Notes: a model not told the origin generated them from the letters alone. 35,069 nucleotides of DNA from Nitrospinota bacterium (GCA_029879765.1 JAOUPQ010000004.1:1-35069), one strand, 5' to 3'; positions 1-9,829 are shown, counted from the stretch's first letter. Numbers and translations: made by a program.

Positions 1-2
1 AC

Positions 3-179
3 TATTGGCGAGCTTTGCAGGATCTGCCAGACAAGGGGATAAGCCATGATGGGGTCCACCCGTCGGTGGCCCCAGAGGGGAGCGGCGTTTTCACCCCAGA
101 GGCGCTGCGCTATGGCCATAACGTACGCAGCTTCACATTCATGCAAACCCTGGGCAAGCTTACCGCCGCTTTGGATTGA
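3..179 (+). CDS. C-terminal fragment of an SGNH/GDSL-like hydrolase (truncated by window start)
   Basis: Frame 3 reads YWRALQDLPDKGISHDGVHPSVAPEGSGVFTPEALRYGHNVRSFTFMQTLGKLTAALD* ; the DGVHPS motif resembles the Asp-x-x-His block of SGNH hydrolases. Absent from the ORF track because the start lies outside the window. Confidence 0.55.
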   Translation, partial: YWRALQDLPDKGISHDGVHPSVAPEGSGVFTPEALRYGHNVRSFTFMQTLGKLTAALD

Positions 180-199
180 CGCCGGGCGCGCCCGCTGGC

Positions 200-1672
200 T
201 TATCGCAGATCAGGCGAAGCCCTGTGGGACGCGCCGGAGCGCTCCAGGATCTTCTTTTCGGCGGTCGCGGTTCGTTCGTTGTCCACCACAATGATCACCC
301 CTTTTTCCAGCTCGATAACTGTGTATTTCCCCTCGGTATTATCCAGCAGCCGGGCCAGGGTCTTCATATCCCCCACAGGCGTCCCGTTCACCTTGGCCAC
401 TTCGCTGTAGAACAGATCCTGATATCCTGCGTTCATGGGATGGGCCAGGGTGTTGCTCAGCATCACGATCTCCCTGCGCTCTTCCGTCACCAAGGCGCCC
501 TGAGTCTCCGCCACCAGCTTTGGCGGGGCGTTGTGGCTCCAGGAAGGGCCCCATTCCATCAGGTAGTTTATGGTCAGGGGAGTGAACACCATCCCTCCGA
601 ATATGTAATAGCTCGGAACCTTGTCATACACCAGGGGGATCAGCGGCTTCTCACCCAGCAGGGGAAGCTTGATCTTGAAGCGGGTCTTGTCCCGGATGAT
701 ACTCAACTCGATCTCATCGCCCAGAAAGCGCTTGCGCACCAGATAGTCCGCCGACACACGAAGATCATCCGTCATCAGGATAGAGCCATCATTGGCCACA
801 GGGACGCCATCGATCTCCGTCACCACATCGCCCGGCTGGATATGACCATAGGCGGAGCCGCCATAGGCCACCATGACCACGAGCACCCCGGTTTCCCCTT
901 TTTTCATGCCATGATAATCGCGCAAAGCTTCGTTTTCCATGGGCTGGGCCAGGACGCCATCATCGGGAAATCCATCGAACTTGCCGTCCTCCACATCCTT
1001 AAGGAAGTGGTTTATCACAGGGGTGGGGATTATATAGCCTATATTCTCCCCTTGTCGCAGCGACTGCATGGCGATGCCGGCCACCTGACCATCCATCAGC
1101 ACGGGGCCTCCGCTGTTCCCCGGATTGATGGCCGCGTCGATCTGCACACCCAGAAGCTTGAAAGATCCGTGGGCGTATACCATCATTTCTATCCTGCTCA
1201 CGATCCCCTTGGTGATGGATATCTCGTTGCCCCCCTGCGGATAGCCGAACACCGACACTTCATCCTGGGGGTTTGGCAAGCCTCCCAGCTCCAGGCTTTC
1301 CGTCCCCTCGAAGAACGAATTGTCCTCCATTTCCAATATGGCCAGGTCGCACTGATGGCCCACGCTTTTCACCCTGGCCTGATACTTCTCCGGATCCCCG
1401 GCCTTCTTCACCTGGATGAACACACTGTTGGCCACCAGATGGGCGTTGGTCAATATCCGGTTTCCCTTCAGGATCACGCCGGAGCCGATCCCTTTCTGCT
1501 GGGTTTTGCGTTGCCACGGCATGTAAAAATGGGGCGCGTGGGTGATGGAGAATATTTTCACCACCGCCTTGTTTATTTTTTTCGGCTGGATCCCGGCGTG
1601 GGAATCGCCAGCCACCAGCGCAAAAGCCAGGGTCGTCCATATGGCGATCCGCGGAAGAGATATCCCTTTCAT
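200..1672 (-). CDS. HtrA/DegP-like trypsin-type serine protease with PDZ-like region
   Basis: Signal-like N-terminus; triad contexts TNAHLV (His), CDLAILEM (Asp), NPGNSGGPV (Ser); downstream PDZ-like segment GDVVTEIDGVPV. Confidence 0.85.
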   Translation of the reverse strand: MKGISLPRIAIWTTLAFALVAGDSHAGIQPKKINKAVVKIFSITHAPHFYMPWQRKTQQKGIGSGVILKGNRILTNAHLVANSVFIQVKKAGDPEKYQARVKSVGHQCDLAILEMEDNSFFEGTESLELGGLPNPQDEVSVFGYPQGGNEISITKGIVSRIEMMVYAHGSFKLLGVQIDAAINPGNSGGPVLMDGQVAGIAMQSLRQGENIGYIIPTPVINHFLKDVEDGKFDGFPDDGVLAQPMENEALRDYHGMKKGETGVLVVMVAYGGSAYGHIQPGDVVTEIDGVPVANDGSILMTDDLRVSADYLVRKRFLGDEIELSIIRDKTRFKIKLPLLGEKPLIPLVYDKVPSYYIFGGMVFTPLTINYLMEWGPSWSHNAPPKLVAETQGALVTEERREIVMLSNTLAHPMNAGYQDLFYSEVAKVNGTPVGDMKTLARLLDNTEGKYTVIELEKGVIIVVDNERTATAEKKILERSGASHRASPDLR

Positions 1673-1770
1673 ATAACACTCACCTTGAAGCTTGGTTTAT
1701 GGCAAAGCCCTACTATATATGGAGAAGCGCGCAATATACAACTCCGTTCGCTCCGGGTGGCCGCCTCCTG

Positions 1771-2340
1771 TCACCCCGGCATGCGGCCCACCGCTTCGGC
1801 GGTCACCACATAGCGCATCGGCCCTCCGGGGGTCACCGCGTCGAATGGCCAGCAGGTCACCAGCGCCAGAAGAGGCTCCCCTCCGTCATCCACGATCGTG
1901 GCGGTTCGGGAGTCCGCCACCTCCAGGGAGACGATGCGATATACGATCACCTCCCTGGCGGGGGTGTGGGCCAGAAGCACATCCCCTTTTTTAAGCTGAC
2001 GCAGGAAACTGAAATGAGTGTCCCTGTGTCCGCTGAAAACCGCCACACCAGGCGCCCCCGGCATGGCGGACCCGGGCGCGTGGCCCGGGCCGAATGCCAA
2101 TGTCCTGCCGCTGTCCCCCTCCAGCGCCACCATTCTCGTTCCCAGTCTGGGCGCCTCCAGCAGCGCCACTGGCCGGGTATCCGCCCAAGGCCACGGTTTG
2201 GGGGCTTCTTTCGCTTCCGTCGACTGGCGCCAGGCTCTTTCGATCAGCGCCTGGGCCAGGGCGGCCTTGGCGTGAATGTAACCTCCACTCAGCGCCAGGG
2301 CCACACCAGCGGCCGCTGTCATCATGGCAATCCATCTCAT
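1771..2340 (-). CDS. Class GN-type (proteobacterial dedicated) sortase
   Basis: Start at internal Met MRWIAMM, overlapping the stop of the upstream gene; FSGHRDTHFSFL (His), LALVTCWPFD (TLxTC-like Cys) and MRYVV (Arg) sortase signature. Confidence 0.88.
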   Translation of the reverse strand: MRWIAMMTAAAGVALALSGGYIHAKAALAQALIERAWRQSTEAKEAPKPWPWADTRPVALLEAPRLGTRMVALEGDSGRTLAFGPGHAPGSAMPGAPGVAVFSGHRDTHFSFLRQLKKGDVLLAHTPAREVIVYRIVSLEVADSRTATIVDDGGEPLLALVTCWPFDAVTPGGPMRYVVTAEAVGRMPG

Positions 2341-4397
2341 TTTTCCAGCCTTTTCGCCGCCAGGAACCATAGGCCCATGGAAAGAGCCAGCAGGAAAAGC
2401 CCCCCATAAAGGAGCAGTTGGGCGTGGGTTGCGGTCTTGGCCATGCCGAACACCTTCCCATGCTCCCAACCCCTGGGCATGTTGGTTTTCATCGCATGGG
2501 TGGTCAGTTTTTCGTTTCCAGGCCGGACGGGGGTCACATCCACCGCCACCATGCTGGTGAACTTGCTCACCAGGTGATGCTCGATGGACAAATCCACCAC
2601 CGCCTGGCGGATGCCTGCCGCGTCCGGGCCACCCGTGGCTTTGTTATGCCTCTCCACCAGCGAGTCTATCTTCCACCTGGCCCACATCTTCCCCACGCCG
2701 GGGCGCTCTTCCGGGGTCATCTCGGGGGCCGCGGTATAGGTTTGGCCGCCCATATCTCCCGTGACAGTCAACTTGGTCAGTTGTGTTTCCGATCGCACCG
2801 CCACCACCACCGGCTCTCCGGAATAGAGGTCCGGGATCGGGTCGGGGAACATTTCCACCTCTCCTCCGCCCTCAACGGTCAGTTTTATATCGGTGAGCGC
2901 CGGCGATTCGAGCTTCCGGAAAAGTCGGGTCATTTTCTCCTCCACCTCCTCCACCGAGCTGATGAAAGTGTATGTCCCCTTGCCGCGTCTGGCGGCATGC
3001 TCCATGAAATAGCCGTTGGGCGCTGAACCTATCCCCACTGTGAACAGCCGGGCGGCGCCGATATGCTCGCTGATGGCCTCCAGCACCCGCTCCTCGTTCC
3101 CCACGCTACCGTCGGTGAGGAATACGATCTGCGTAAGCCTTCCCTTCTCGTTACTCACATGGGATAGGGCCAGCATCAGCGCTGAATATATTTCCGTTCC
3201 TCCCTCGGCGTTTCTGGCATTGACAAAGCTCTTGGCCCGGGCCACGGCGGCCCTGTCCGCGGGGATGGTCTTCAGAAAAAGAGGGAACTGCCTGTTGTCG
3301 AAGGCTATGACGTTGAACGTGTCTGTTTCCTTCAGCCTGTCCAGCGCCATCAGCAACGCCCGCTTGGCCTGTTTGATACTCTCCCCGGCCATGGAGCCGG
3401 AGATGTCCAGAACGAATATCACCTCTCTGGGGATGGTAGATTCTAAATCGGAGGTGGGGGGGGTGAGGGTCAGCAATGAGTATACGGCCTTATCGGTTTT
3501 CTCCGTGAACAAAGCGGCCTCGGTCTGGCCCAGGGCAGGTTTCCATTCCAGGTTAAAATCCCCATCGGCGAAGTAATCTCCATCCAGCGCCACTATCCCA
3601 TGCCCCGGCTGCTCCTGGGTCACCTTTATCTTGTGCGTGGCGCTTCGGATATACTCCATGGTATAGCCGGGCATCAGGTCCACCTCCAGGGAAACGGGAT
3701 TTATCTTTCCATGATCAGGATGCTGGACCGGGGGCGTGATGGAGGCAGCGTCCGGAACCTGGTCCGTATCCGGAGCCCAGCCCAGGCCTGACGGGGGGCG
3801 ATTTGTTACAGCAGCGCCGGGGATATAGCGCGGCCCCACAACCATGGGGAACCGCAGGGAGCTTATCCCCTGATCCTGGGTGACCATCTGCTGGTATTCG
3901 ATCTCCACAGTCACCCTGCCACCCGGCTCGATGTTGGCCACCGATATGGTGAAGATGTTCGGCCTGTTCTGGTCCACCAGTCCGGCCCTTTTCCCCTGGG
4001 CCTTGGCCGCGTCGTATGTTTTTTTCGCCTCTTTTTTCTCCTGAATCATCCCCTCGATCACTCGATCGCCGATCCGAAGCCGCATCCCATCCACCGCCGC
4101 GCCCGCGGGCAGGGGGAACACATAAACCCCCTCGGCCCAGCGATTCCAGGGATTGTTAAACTCCTGGCGCACCACAGCCCGGACCAATGGCCCGGTGACC
4201 TTCAACTGGACATTGGTGCTAAGGAGCGGGGCCATGTCCATCTCCCCCTCGCTGTTAAGGATCAATCCCCATGCGCCCGGTTTGTTCAGCATCGCCGAAA
4301 GCCTGGCGTCCTGGGCGGCTTTGCCCTCTGGCGCGATTAGAATTGACCATGTGATTACCATCCAGACAAACGTTTTTTTCATCATAAAATCCTCCAT
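2337..4397 (-). CDS. Marine proteobacterial sortase target protein (VIT + VWA domains)
   Basis: VIT-like N-terminus (VQLKVTGPLVRAVVRQEFNNPWNRWAEGVYVFPLP), VWA MIDAS (FVLDISGSMAGESI), C-terminal TM plus basic tail; immediately upstream of the sortase. Confidence 0.9.
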   Translation of the reverse strand: MEDFMMKKTFVWMVITWSILIAPEGKAAQDARLSAMLNKPGAWGLILNSEGEMDMAPLLSTNVQLKVTGPLVRAVVRQEFNNPWNRWAEGVYVFPLPAGAAVDGMRLRIGDRVIEGMIQEKKEAKKTYDAAKAQGKRAGLVDQNRPNIFTISVANIEPGGRVTVEIEYQQMVTQDQGISSLRFPMVVGPRYIPGAAVTNRPPSGLGWAPDTDQVPDAASITPPVQHPDHGKINPVSLEVDLMPGYTMEYIRSATHKIKVTQEQPGHGIVALDGDYFADGDFNLEWKPALGQTEAALFTEKTDKAVYSLLTLTPPTSDLESTIPREVIFVLDISGSMAGESIKQAKRALLMALDRLKETDTFNVIAFDNRQFPLFLKTIPADRAAVARAKSFVNARNAEGGTEIYSALMLALSHVSNEKGRLTQIVFLTDGSVGNEERVLEAISEHIGAARLFTVGIGSAPNGYFMEHAARRGKGTYTFISSVEEVEEKMTRLFRKLESPALTDIKLTVEGGGEVEMFPDPIPDLYSGEPVVVAVRSETQLTKLTVTGDMGGQTYTAAPEMTPEERPGVGKMWARWKIDSLVERHNKATGGPDAAGIRQAVVDLSIEHHLVSKFTSMVAVDVTPVRPGNEKLTTHAMKTNMPRGWEHGKVFGMAKTATHAQLLLYGGLFLLALSMGLWFLAAKRLEK

Positions 4398-4514
4398 TTG
4401 TTAAATATATGCCGTCCCGAGGCGGTAGGGGGTGTAGGCGGGAGCTCCGATCGGCCTGGAAGGTAAATCTGCCCATCGAGCCTGTCGCGCCCCGGGACGG
4501 CTGTTGAATTGCGC

Positions 4515-4700
4515 TCAGCGCTCATCGGTTTCCCTGGCGCCTTCGCGTTTTGTTTTTGGCCGACAGCGGCAAAGACATGTGCCATGGAGCCTTGCGGGTT
4601 CCATGTTGGCGTTGGTGCATCCATGGATCCCCTCCGCGCTACGGATCTCATGGTTCTCCATCCGGGCCTCATCCATTTCTTTCATCTGCGCCTTTACCAT
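4515..4700 (-). CDS. Candidate 61-aa Cys-containing small ORF in the divergent intergenic region
   Basis: MVKAQMKEMDEARMENHEIRSAEGIHGCTNANMEPARLHGTCLCRCRPKTKREGARETDER; AAGGA lies about 6 nt upstream of the ATG. No family recognised. Confidence 0.2.
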   Translation of the reverse strand: MVKAQMKEMDEARMENHEIRSAEGIHGCTNANMEPARLHGTCLCRCRPKTKREGARETDER

Positions 4701-4874
4701 CGGTTTTCCTTTCCCTGTTTTCACCCTGAGGCTATTAAACCAATACCGAATGGAGAGCCCGTGACGGCAAAATGGAGAACAGCGGTGGAGATAATGGAAA
4801 ACCGGTGGAGACACAAAATTGAGGGCTGGCCAGGAGCCATTCGGCGTTATACTTTCCCCAAGGAGGCGCCAAAT

Positions 4875-5573
4875 ATGCCGAAAATCATAGGGATAGTGGA
4901 AGACGATACGGACCAACTGGAAAACTACGCCGACGCCATGCGCCGGAAAGGGTATGAGCCGGTGGGGTATACCCGGGCGGACCAGGCGCTGGAGGCCTTC
5001 ACCAAAAATCCGCCGGACCTGGCGGTCCTGGATATTTCTCTGGGCGCCGAGGTGGATGGAGGATTCGAATTGTGCCGAAGCCTGCTGGCGGCGCATCCCG
5101 GCCTGCCGGTGATTTTCCTCACCGACAGGGTGGATGAGATAGACAAGATATCCGGCTTGCGCCTGGGGGCGTGGGATTATGAAACCAAACCCATATCCTT
5201 AAACTTTTTGGCGGAAAAGGTGGCGGCGATCTTCCGGATCATGGAAAGCCGCAGCCAACCCCATGGAAAAGCGGAAGGGATCATCAAAACCGGGGATCTT
5301 GCTCTGGATGAAAACCGGATGACCGTGACATGGAAAGGGGCGCCGCTGGACCTGACCCTGACCGAGTTTCGCATCGTGGCGGCGCTTTGCCGCAGGCCAG
5401 GGGATGTGAAAAGCTACGAGTCGCTGATGGATTCGGCAATCCAGACAGTGGTGGCCCATAACACCGTCAACACCCATATCAGGCATATCCGCAAGAAGTT
5501 CGCCGCCTTGGATCCCGGCTTTGACAAGATACAAAATGAATACGCCCTGGGGTATCGCTGGGCGGAGGATTGA
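4875..5573 (+). CDS. Dedicated sortase system response regulator (receiver + winged-helix, OmpR/PhoB-like)
   Basis: ATG at 4875 preceded by AGGAGGCG; receiver motifs EDD, LDIS, K (ETKPIS) and a C-terminal wHTH; adjacent to a histidine kinase and divergent from the sortase operon. Confidence 0.85.
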   Translation: MPKIIGIVEDDTDQLENYADAMRRKGYEPVGYTRADQALEAFTKNPPDLAVLDISLGAEVDGGFELCRSLLAAHPGLPVIFLTDRVDEIDKISGLRLGAWDYETKPISLNFLAEKVAAIFRIMESRSQPHGKAEGIIKTGDLALDENRMTVTWKGAPLDLTLTEFRIVAALCRRPGDVKSYESLMDSAIQTVVAHNTVNTHIRHIRKKFAALDPGFDKIQNEYALGYRWAED

Positions 5574-7642
5574 CAGATGAAGAGCGCTGGTCCTCCAATT
5601 CCTTCCTTGCCGGGGCTATATCCATGAGGTTGGGTATAAGGGCAAGGCTCATTCTGCTGACCCTGGCGTTTCTTGTCATTCCGGTGCTGGCGTATATCTC
5701 GTCCCAGGAGATGAAGCGTTTCATGCTGCGCCACCAGCAATCCTCCCAGCTGATCGCCGCCCAGGCCCTGGCCGCCTCCTTGCATGGCCAATATGCCCAG
5801 TTCCAAATGCGCCAGGAGAAGAGCGGAGAGCTGACAGACGCGGCGATGTTCATCCATCGCGCCACGAGCCCATTCCGGATGGATGGCCTGGCGGACGAGT
5901 GGGCGCCCGCCGCCAGCGCTGTCCGCGAATTCGGCAGGGAGAGCCTGCTGATGGAATCGGGGGGTGGATTCGACCCTGCGACGGGGGGATTCAAGCTGAT
6001 AGTGGCAAGATGGGAGGATCACATCTATCTGCTGGTGTCCGTGCAAGATGAAACCGTAATCCCGATAAGTCGGGGCTGGACTGATCCAGGGAAAGCGGAT
6101 CATCTGCGGTTGGGGCTGGGCGCGCCGGGGGAAGGGGAGAGGAAATATATCGTCCCGGTATCATCCGATGGGGAGCTTTCCTTCCTGGAGGAGGCGCCAG
6201 GCGGCGGAAGGGTGGAAAGAAATGAGACTTTGGCCGGGCGAGTGAAAATAAATTCGCGCGGATATGTGATGGAGATCGCCCTGCCGGAAAGCCAGATCGC
6301 CGGCTCCATGACGCTTCGGATAATAGCGGAGGATGTGGACGACCAGAGGCGGGGCAGGGTGAAGTCGGCGATCGGGCCCATGGAAGATGGCGCCCCTGGC
6401 CTTATTCACCTGGCATACTTTCAGTCGCCCGAAATCCAGGGCATGCTAGATAGTCTGGATTTGGCGGAGGTGGAAGCCAGGGTGTTCGACAGGGCAAGGC
6501 GTTTGCGCGCCTCCACCGGGTTTGCGGCGGATGTATCGGGCGAGGGTGAGGCGCTCCGTATCCTGGCAAGTGGCGCTCCCTATTATACGAATATAGAAAC
6601 AGGCCCGAATGGGGAGAAAGTGGTGGCTGCGGCGCCGATAAAAGGCTCCGATGGTGGATCGCTGGGCGTCGTGATCCTGGAGCGCTCCACACGGGGGGCG
6701 GATTCGATGCAGGACAAGGCGATGGAGAACACCCTTTGGGGCGCCTTTCTGGCCTTTGTGGCCGTGGCCGCCGGGCTGGTGATATTTTCCACACGTCTCT
6801 CCTGGCGCATCCACAGGCTTCGCGGCGAGGCCGAGCGGGCCATAGACCAGGAGGGTCGCGTGCGGGTGGATGGGCTGGAAGCCAGCCGCGAATCGGGGGA
6901 TGAGATCGGCGACCTGTCCAGATCCATATCCGGATTGCTGAAAAAATTGCGCAGCCATCATGATTTTCTGGCGATCCTGCCCAGGACCCTGAAGCACGAG
7001 ATCAACAATCCCTTGAACACCATCACCGTTTCCCTGGAGAATCTGGCGGCGCAGGAGATGGGGCAAGCCGGGAGCAAGTATATCCAAAGCGCCGGGCGTG
7101 GAGTGGCGAGGCTGCGGGAAATAGTGGACAACCTGGCGGAGGCGGCCAGTGTCGAGGATTCGATCCAGGAGGAGAAGTTCGAGCCGGTGGATCTGGCGCT
7201 CATATTGGAGAGGTATATGGAGAACAGCGCTGGAGTTTACAAAGATCGCCGGATACAGTTCTCCAACCGGGCAGGGAAGGCGGCTATTCTTGGCTCTGAT
7301 TACCGGATCGAGCAGCTGCTGGACAAGCTGATGGACAACGCGCTGGATTTCACTTTCCGGGATGGAACCATCGAGGCGCGGCTGGAGCGAATGAATGGCA
7401 GGTTCCTGCTGACCTTTTACAATGACGGTCCTCCGATCCCGGAGAGGACTTTGGGTAATATGTTTGATTCCCTGGTGGCGGACAGGGAAGGGGATAAAAG
7501 CGCCCGGACGCATTTGGGGATCGGGCTTTATGTGGCGCGGGCGATCTGTCAGGGGCATGGGGGGGGCATCTCGGCAAGGAACACATCGGATGGAAAGGGG
7601 GTGGAGTTTCTGGTGATTCTGCCCGCGGCGAGGCACGGATGA
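5570..7642 (+). CDS. Dedicated sortase system histidine kinase (start may be 5624)
   Basis: TM segments, HAMP-like linker, H-box LKHEINNPLNTI, N-box DNALDF, G-box GIGLYVARAICQGHGG; overlaps the response regulator stop. Confidence 0.88.
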   Translation: MTDEERWSSNSFLAGAISMRLGIRARLILLTLAFLVIPVLAYISSQEMKRFMLRHQQSSQLIAAQALAASLHGQYAQFQMRQEKSGELTDAAMFIHRATSPFRMDGLADEWAPAASAVREFGRESLLMESGGGFDPATGGFKLIVARWEDHIYLLVSVQDETVIPISRGWTDPGKADHLRLGLGAPGEGERKYIVPVSSDGELSFLEEAPGGGRVERNETLAGRVKINSRGYVMEIALPESQIAGSMTLRIIAEDVDDQRRGRVKSAIGPMEDGAPGLIHLAYFQSPEIQGMLDSLDLAEVEARVFDRARRLRASTGFAADVSGEGEALRILASGAPYYTNIETGPNGEKVVAAAPIKGSDGGSLGVVILERSTRGADSMQDKAMENTLWGAFLAFVAVAAGLVIFSTRLSWRIHRLRGEAERAIDQEGRVRVDGLEASRESGDEIGDLSRSISGLLKKLRSHHDFLAILPRTLKHEINNPLNTITVSLENLAAQEMGQAGSKYIQSAGRGVARLREIVDNLAEAASVEDSIQEEKFEPVDLALILERYMENSAGVYKDRRIQFSNRAGKAAILGSDYRIEQLLDKLMDNALDFTFRDGTIEARLERMNGRFLLTFYNDGPPIPERTLGNMFDSLVADREGDKSARTHLGIGLYVARAICQGHGGGISARNTSDGKGVEFLVILPAARHG

Positions 7643-7722
7643 ATTATAATCCTCATTACCACCCTGCTTCAAAGGCGGGGGGGCCGGATGTGAACCATGA
7701 CAAGTGGAAGGTTATCTGGTAA

Positions 7723-9822
7723 ATGGCAATTAACGTGAAAAGTAAATCCATCAACTCCAACGGGCGCTATTTCATGAGTCGTCCGGATCATTTCAACATC
7801 GAGTATGTAATCAATCCATGGATGGAGGGGAATATCGGCCGGGCCGATTCCGCCCGGGCCATGGACCAATGGAGCACGCTGTACCATCTGGTCGCCGATC
7901 GGGCAAAGGTGGAGCTGATTCCCCAGGCGCCCGGATTGCCGGACATGGTGTTCACCGCCAACGCCGGGCTTGTCCTGGATAACACCGTGGTCATCTCCCA
8001 CTTCGCCCATCCGGAGCGTCAGGGGGAGGAGGGGTTGTATCGGAAATGGTTCGAGGATCATGGATACGAAGTTGCTGTGGTTCCCGATGGCATATATTTC
8101 GAAGGGGCTGGGGATGCGTTGTTCGATGGCTCCGGGCGCAGGCTCTGGGCGGCTTACGGGAACAGGACATCGCTTTTCTCCCATCCCTTTCTGGCCGAAA
8201 CCTTCAACATAGAGGTGGTCAGCCTGCGGCTGGTGGATCCCAGGTTCTATCACCTGGACACATGTTTCCTCCCTTTGCCGGACGGCGCCGTGGCGTGGTA
8301 TCCGGGGGCGTTCGACACCAGATCGAACCAGGTCATAGAAAGCCTGGTTCCTTTGGAAAAGCGGATCATAGTGGGGGAGGATGACGCGCCTCGATTTTCC
8401 GCCAACGCGGTGGTGGTGGGGGATTTTGTGATAATGAACTGCGCTTCGGAAAAATTATCCAGGGCGGTGCAGGAGCGCGGCTTGAAAGTCGAGATCGTGG
8501 ATTTTTCCGAGTTCATCAAGGCCGGAGGCTCCGCCAAATGCCTGACGCTACGGCTGGACCAGAGCGCCGAGGCCGATCGGATGGCGCGTTGCACCACGGT
8601 GGCCCGGGAGGTGGAGATTCAGGGGCAGCTTATAGATTCTGCCCTGCTGAGCCGTATATGCGATACCGTGGCCGACTCCGGAGGAGCGTTCCATGCCAGG
8701 GACATGCGCCTGGGACACAAAAGAGACGAGCCATCCCATGTGCTGATGGAGGTGGCGGCGCCGGGGGAAGGGGACCTGGGGGCCATCATGCAGAGAATAG
8801 TGAAGCTGGGGGCGCGTCTGCCTCTGGGCGAAGTGGTGGATGTCCGGCTGGCGCCCGCGCCGAAGGATGGAGTGGCTCCGGAGGATTTTTACAGCACCAC
8901 CATATATCCCACCCAGGTGCGGGTGGAGGGGGAGTGGCTGGAGGTCTTGGACCAGAGAATGGACGGGATAATCGTGGTGGCCGACGGCGCCGCCCGATGT
9001 GTGCTGATCCGTGATCTTTTAAAAGGCGACCTGGTGGCCACCGGCGGGGATGGAATCCGGGCGGTGGCGCCCATGGCCCATCGTTGGGCCAGCGGTGGAT
9101 TCGAATTCATGACCTCCTCTGTTTCCAGCGAACGGCGGGTGGAAGGCTCGGTGGAAAAGGTGGCCTGGGAGATGAACAGGATAAAGCGCCGGGGTGGCAG
9201 GATCGTGGTGGTGGCGGGCCCGGTGGTGGTCCACACTGGCGGATCCGAGCCGATGGCCTGGCTTGCGGCCAATGGCTATATCAGCGCCCTTCTGGGGGGG
9301 AATGCCATCGCCGTCCATGATGTGGAACAGGCCATGTTCGGCACAAGCCTGGGGGTGGACATCAAGACGGGCAAGGTCACCCAGGGGGGGCACAGGAACC
9401 ATATCGCGGCCATAAACCGGGTGCGGCTGGCGGGGTCCATCAAGGAAGCCGTAGAGAACCAGTTGATCAACTCCGGGCTTTTCCGGGAGCTGGTGCTGGG
9501 AGGTATCCCCTTCAGCCTGGCCGGTTCCATCCGGGACGATGGGCCGCTGCCGGAAACCCGGATGGATCTGATCCAGGCGCAGCGCGAATATTCCACCCTG
9601 ATAAAGGGGGCGGACATGATTCTCGCTCTATCCACCATGCTGCACAGCATCGGCGTGGGGAACATGACTCCTTCCGGCGTGAAATTCGTTTGCGTGGATA
9701 TCAATCCGGCGGTGGTGACCAAGCTTCTGGATCGGGGGAGCCTGGAGTCGATCGGGATTGTGACAGACGCCGGTTTGTTTGTGGCCCATCTTGTGGGGAA
9801 ACTGAAAGAAATGGAGGGGTGA
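7723..9822 (+). CDS. argZ: ArgZ/AgrE-like bifunctional arginine dihydrolase / ornithine cyclodeaminase (LOR/SDH-type C-terminal domain)
   Basis: Guanidino-modifying N-terminal domain (RPDHFNIEYVINPWM, MVFTANAGLV, GDALFDG, GGSAKCLTL with catalytic-type Cys) fused to a TIGR00300-like C-terminal domain; 699 aa, similar to the cyanobacterial enzymes. Confidence 0.82.
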   Translation: MAINVKSKSINSNGRYFMSRPDHFNIEYVINPWMEGNIGRADSARAMDQWSTLYHLVADRAKVELIPQAPGLPDMVFTANAGLVLDNTVVISHFAHPERQGEEGLYRKWFEDHGYEVAVVPDGIYFEGAGDALFDGSGRRLWAAYGNRTSLFSHPFLAETFNIEVVSLRLVDPRFYHLDTCFLPLPDGAVAWYPGAFDTRSNQVIESLVPLEKRIIVGEDDAPRFSANAVVVGDFVIMNCASEKLSRAVQERGLKVEIVDFSEFIKAGGSAKCLTLRLDQSAEADRMARCTTVAREVEIQGQLIDSALLSRICDTVADSGGAFHARDMRLGHKRDEPSHVLMEVAAPGEGDLGAIMQRIVKLGARLPLGEVVDVRLAPAPKDGVAPEDFYSTTIYPTQVRVEGEWLEVLDQRMDGIIVVADGAARCVLIRDLLKGDLVATGGDGIRAVAPMAHRWASGGFEFMTSSVSSERRVEGSVEKVAWEMNRIKRRGGRIVVVAGPVVVHTGGSEPMAWLAANGYISALLGGNAIAVHDVEQAMFGTSLGVDIKTGKVTQGGHRNHIAAINRVRLAGSIKEAVENQLINSGLFRELVLGGIPFSLAGSIRDDGPLPETRMDLIQAQREYSTLIKGADMILALSTMLHSIGVGNMTPSGVKFVCVDINPAVVTKLLDRGSLESIGIVTDAGLFVAHLVGKLKEMEG

Positions 9823-9829
9823 ACTTCAT

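Noticed and set aside
176-1813. 545-aa plus-strand ORF
   Set aside because: Antisense to the HtrA-like protease, which has a full catalytic triad and signal peptide.
6446-7672. 408-aa minus-strand ORF
   Set aside because: Antisense to the histidine kinase with clear H, N and G boxes.
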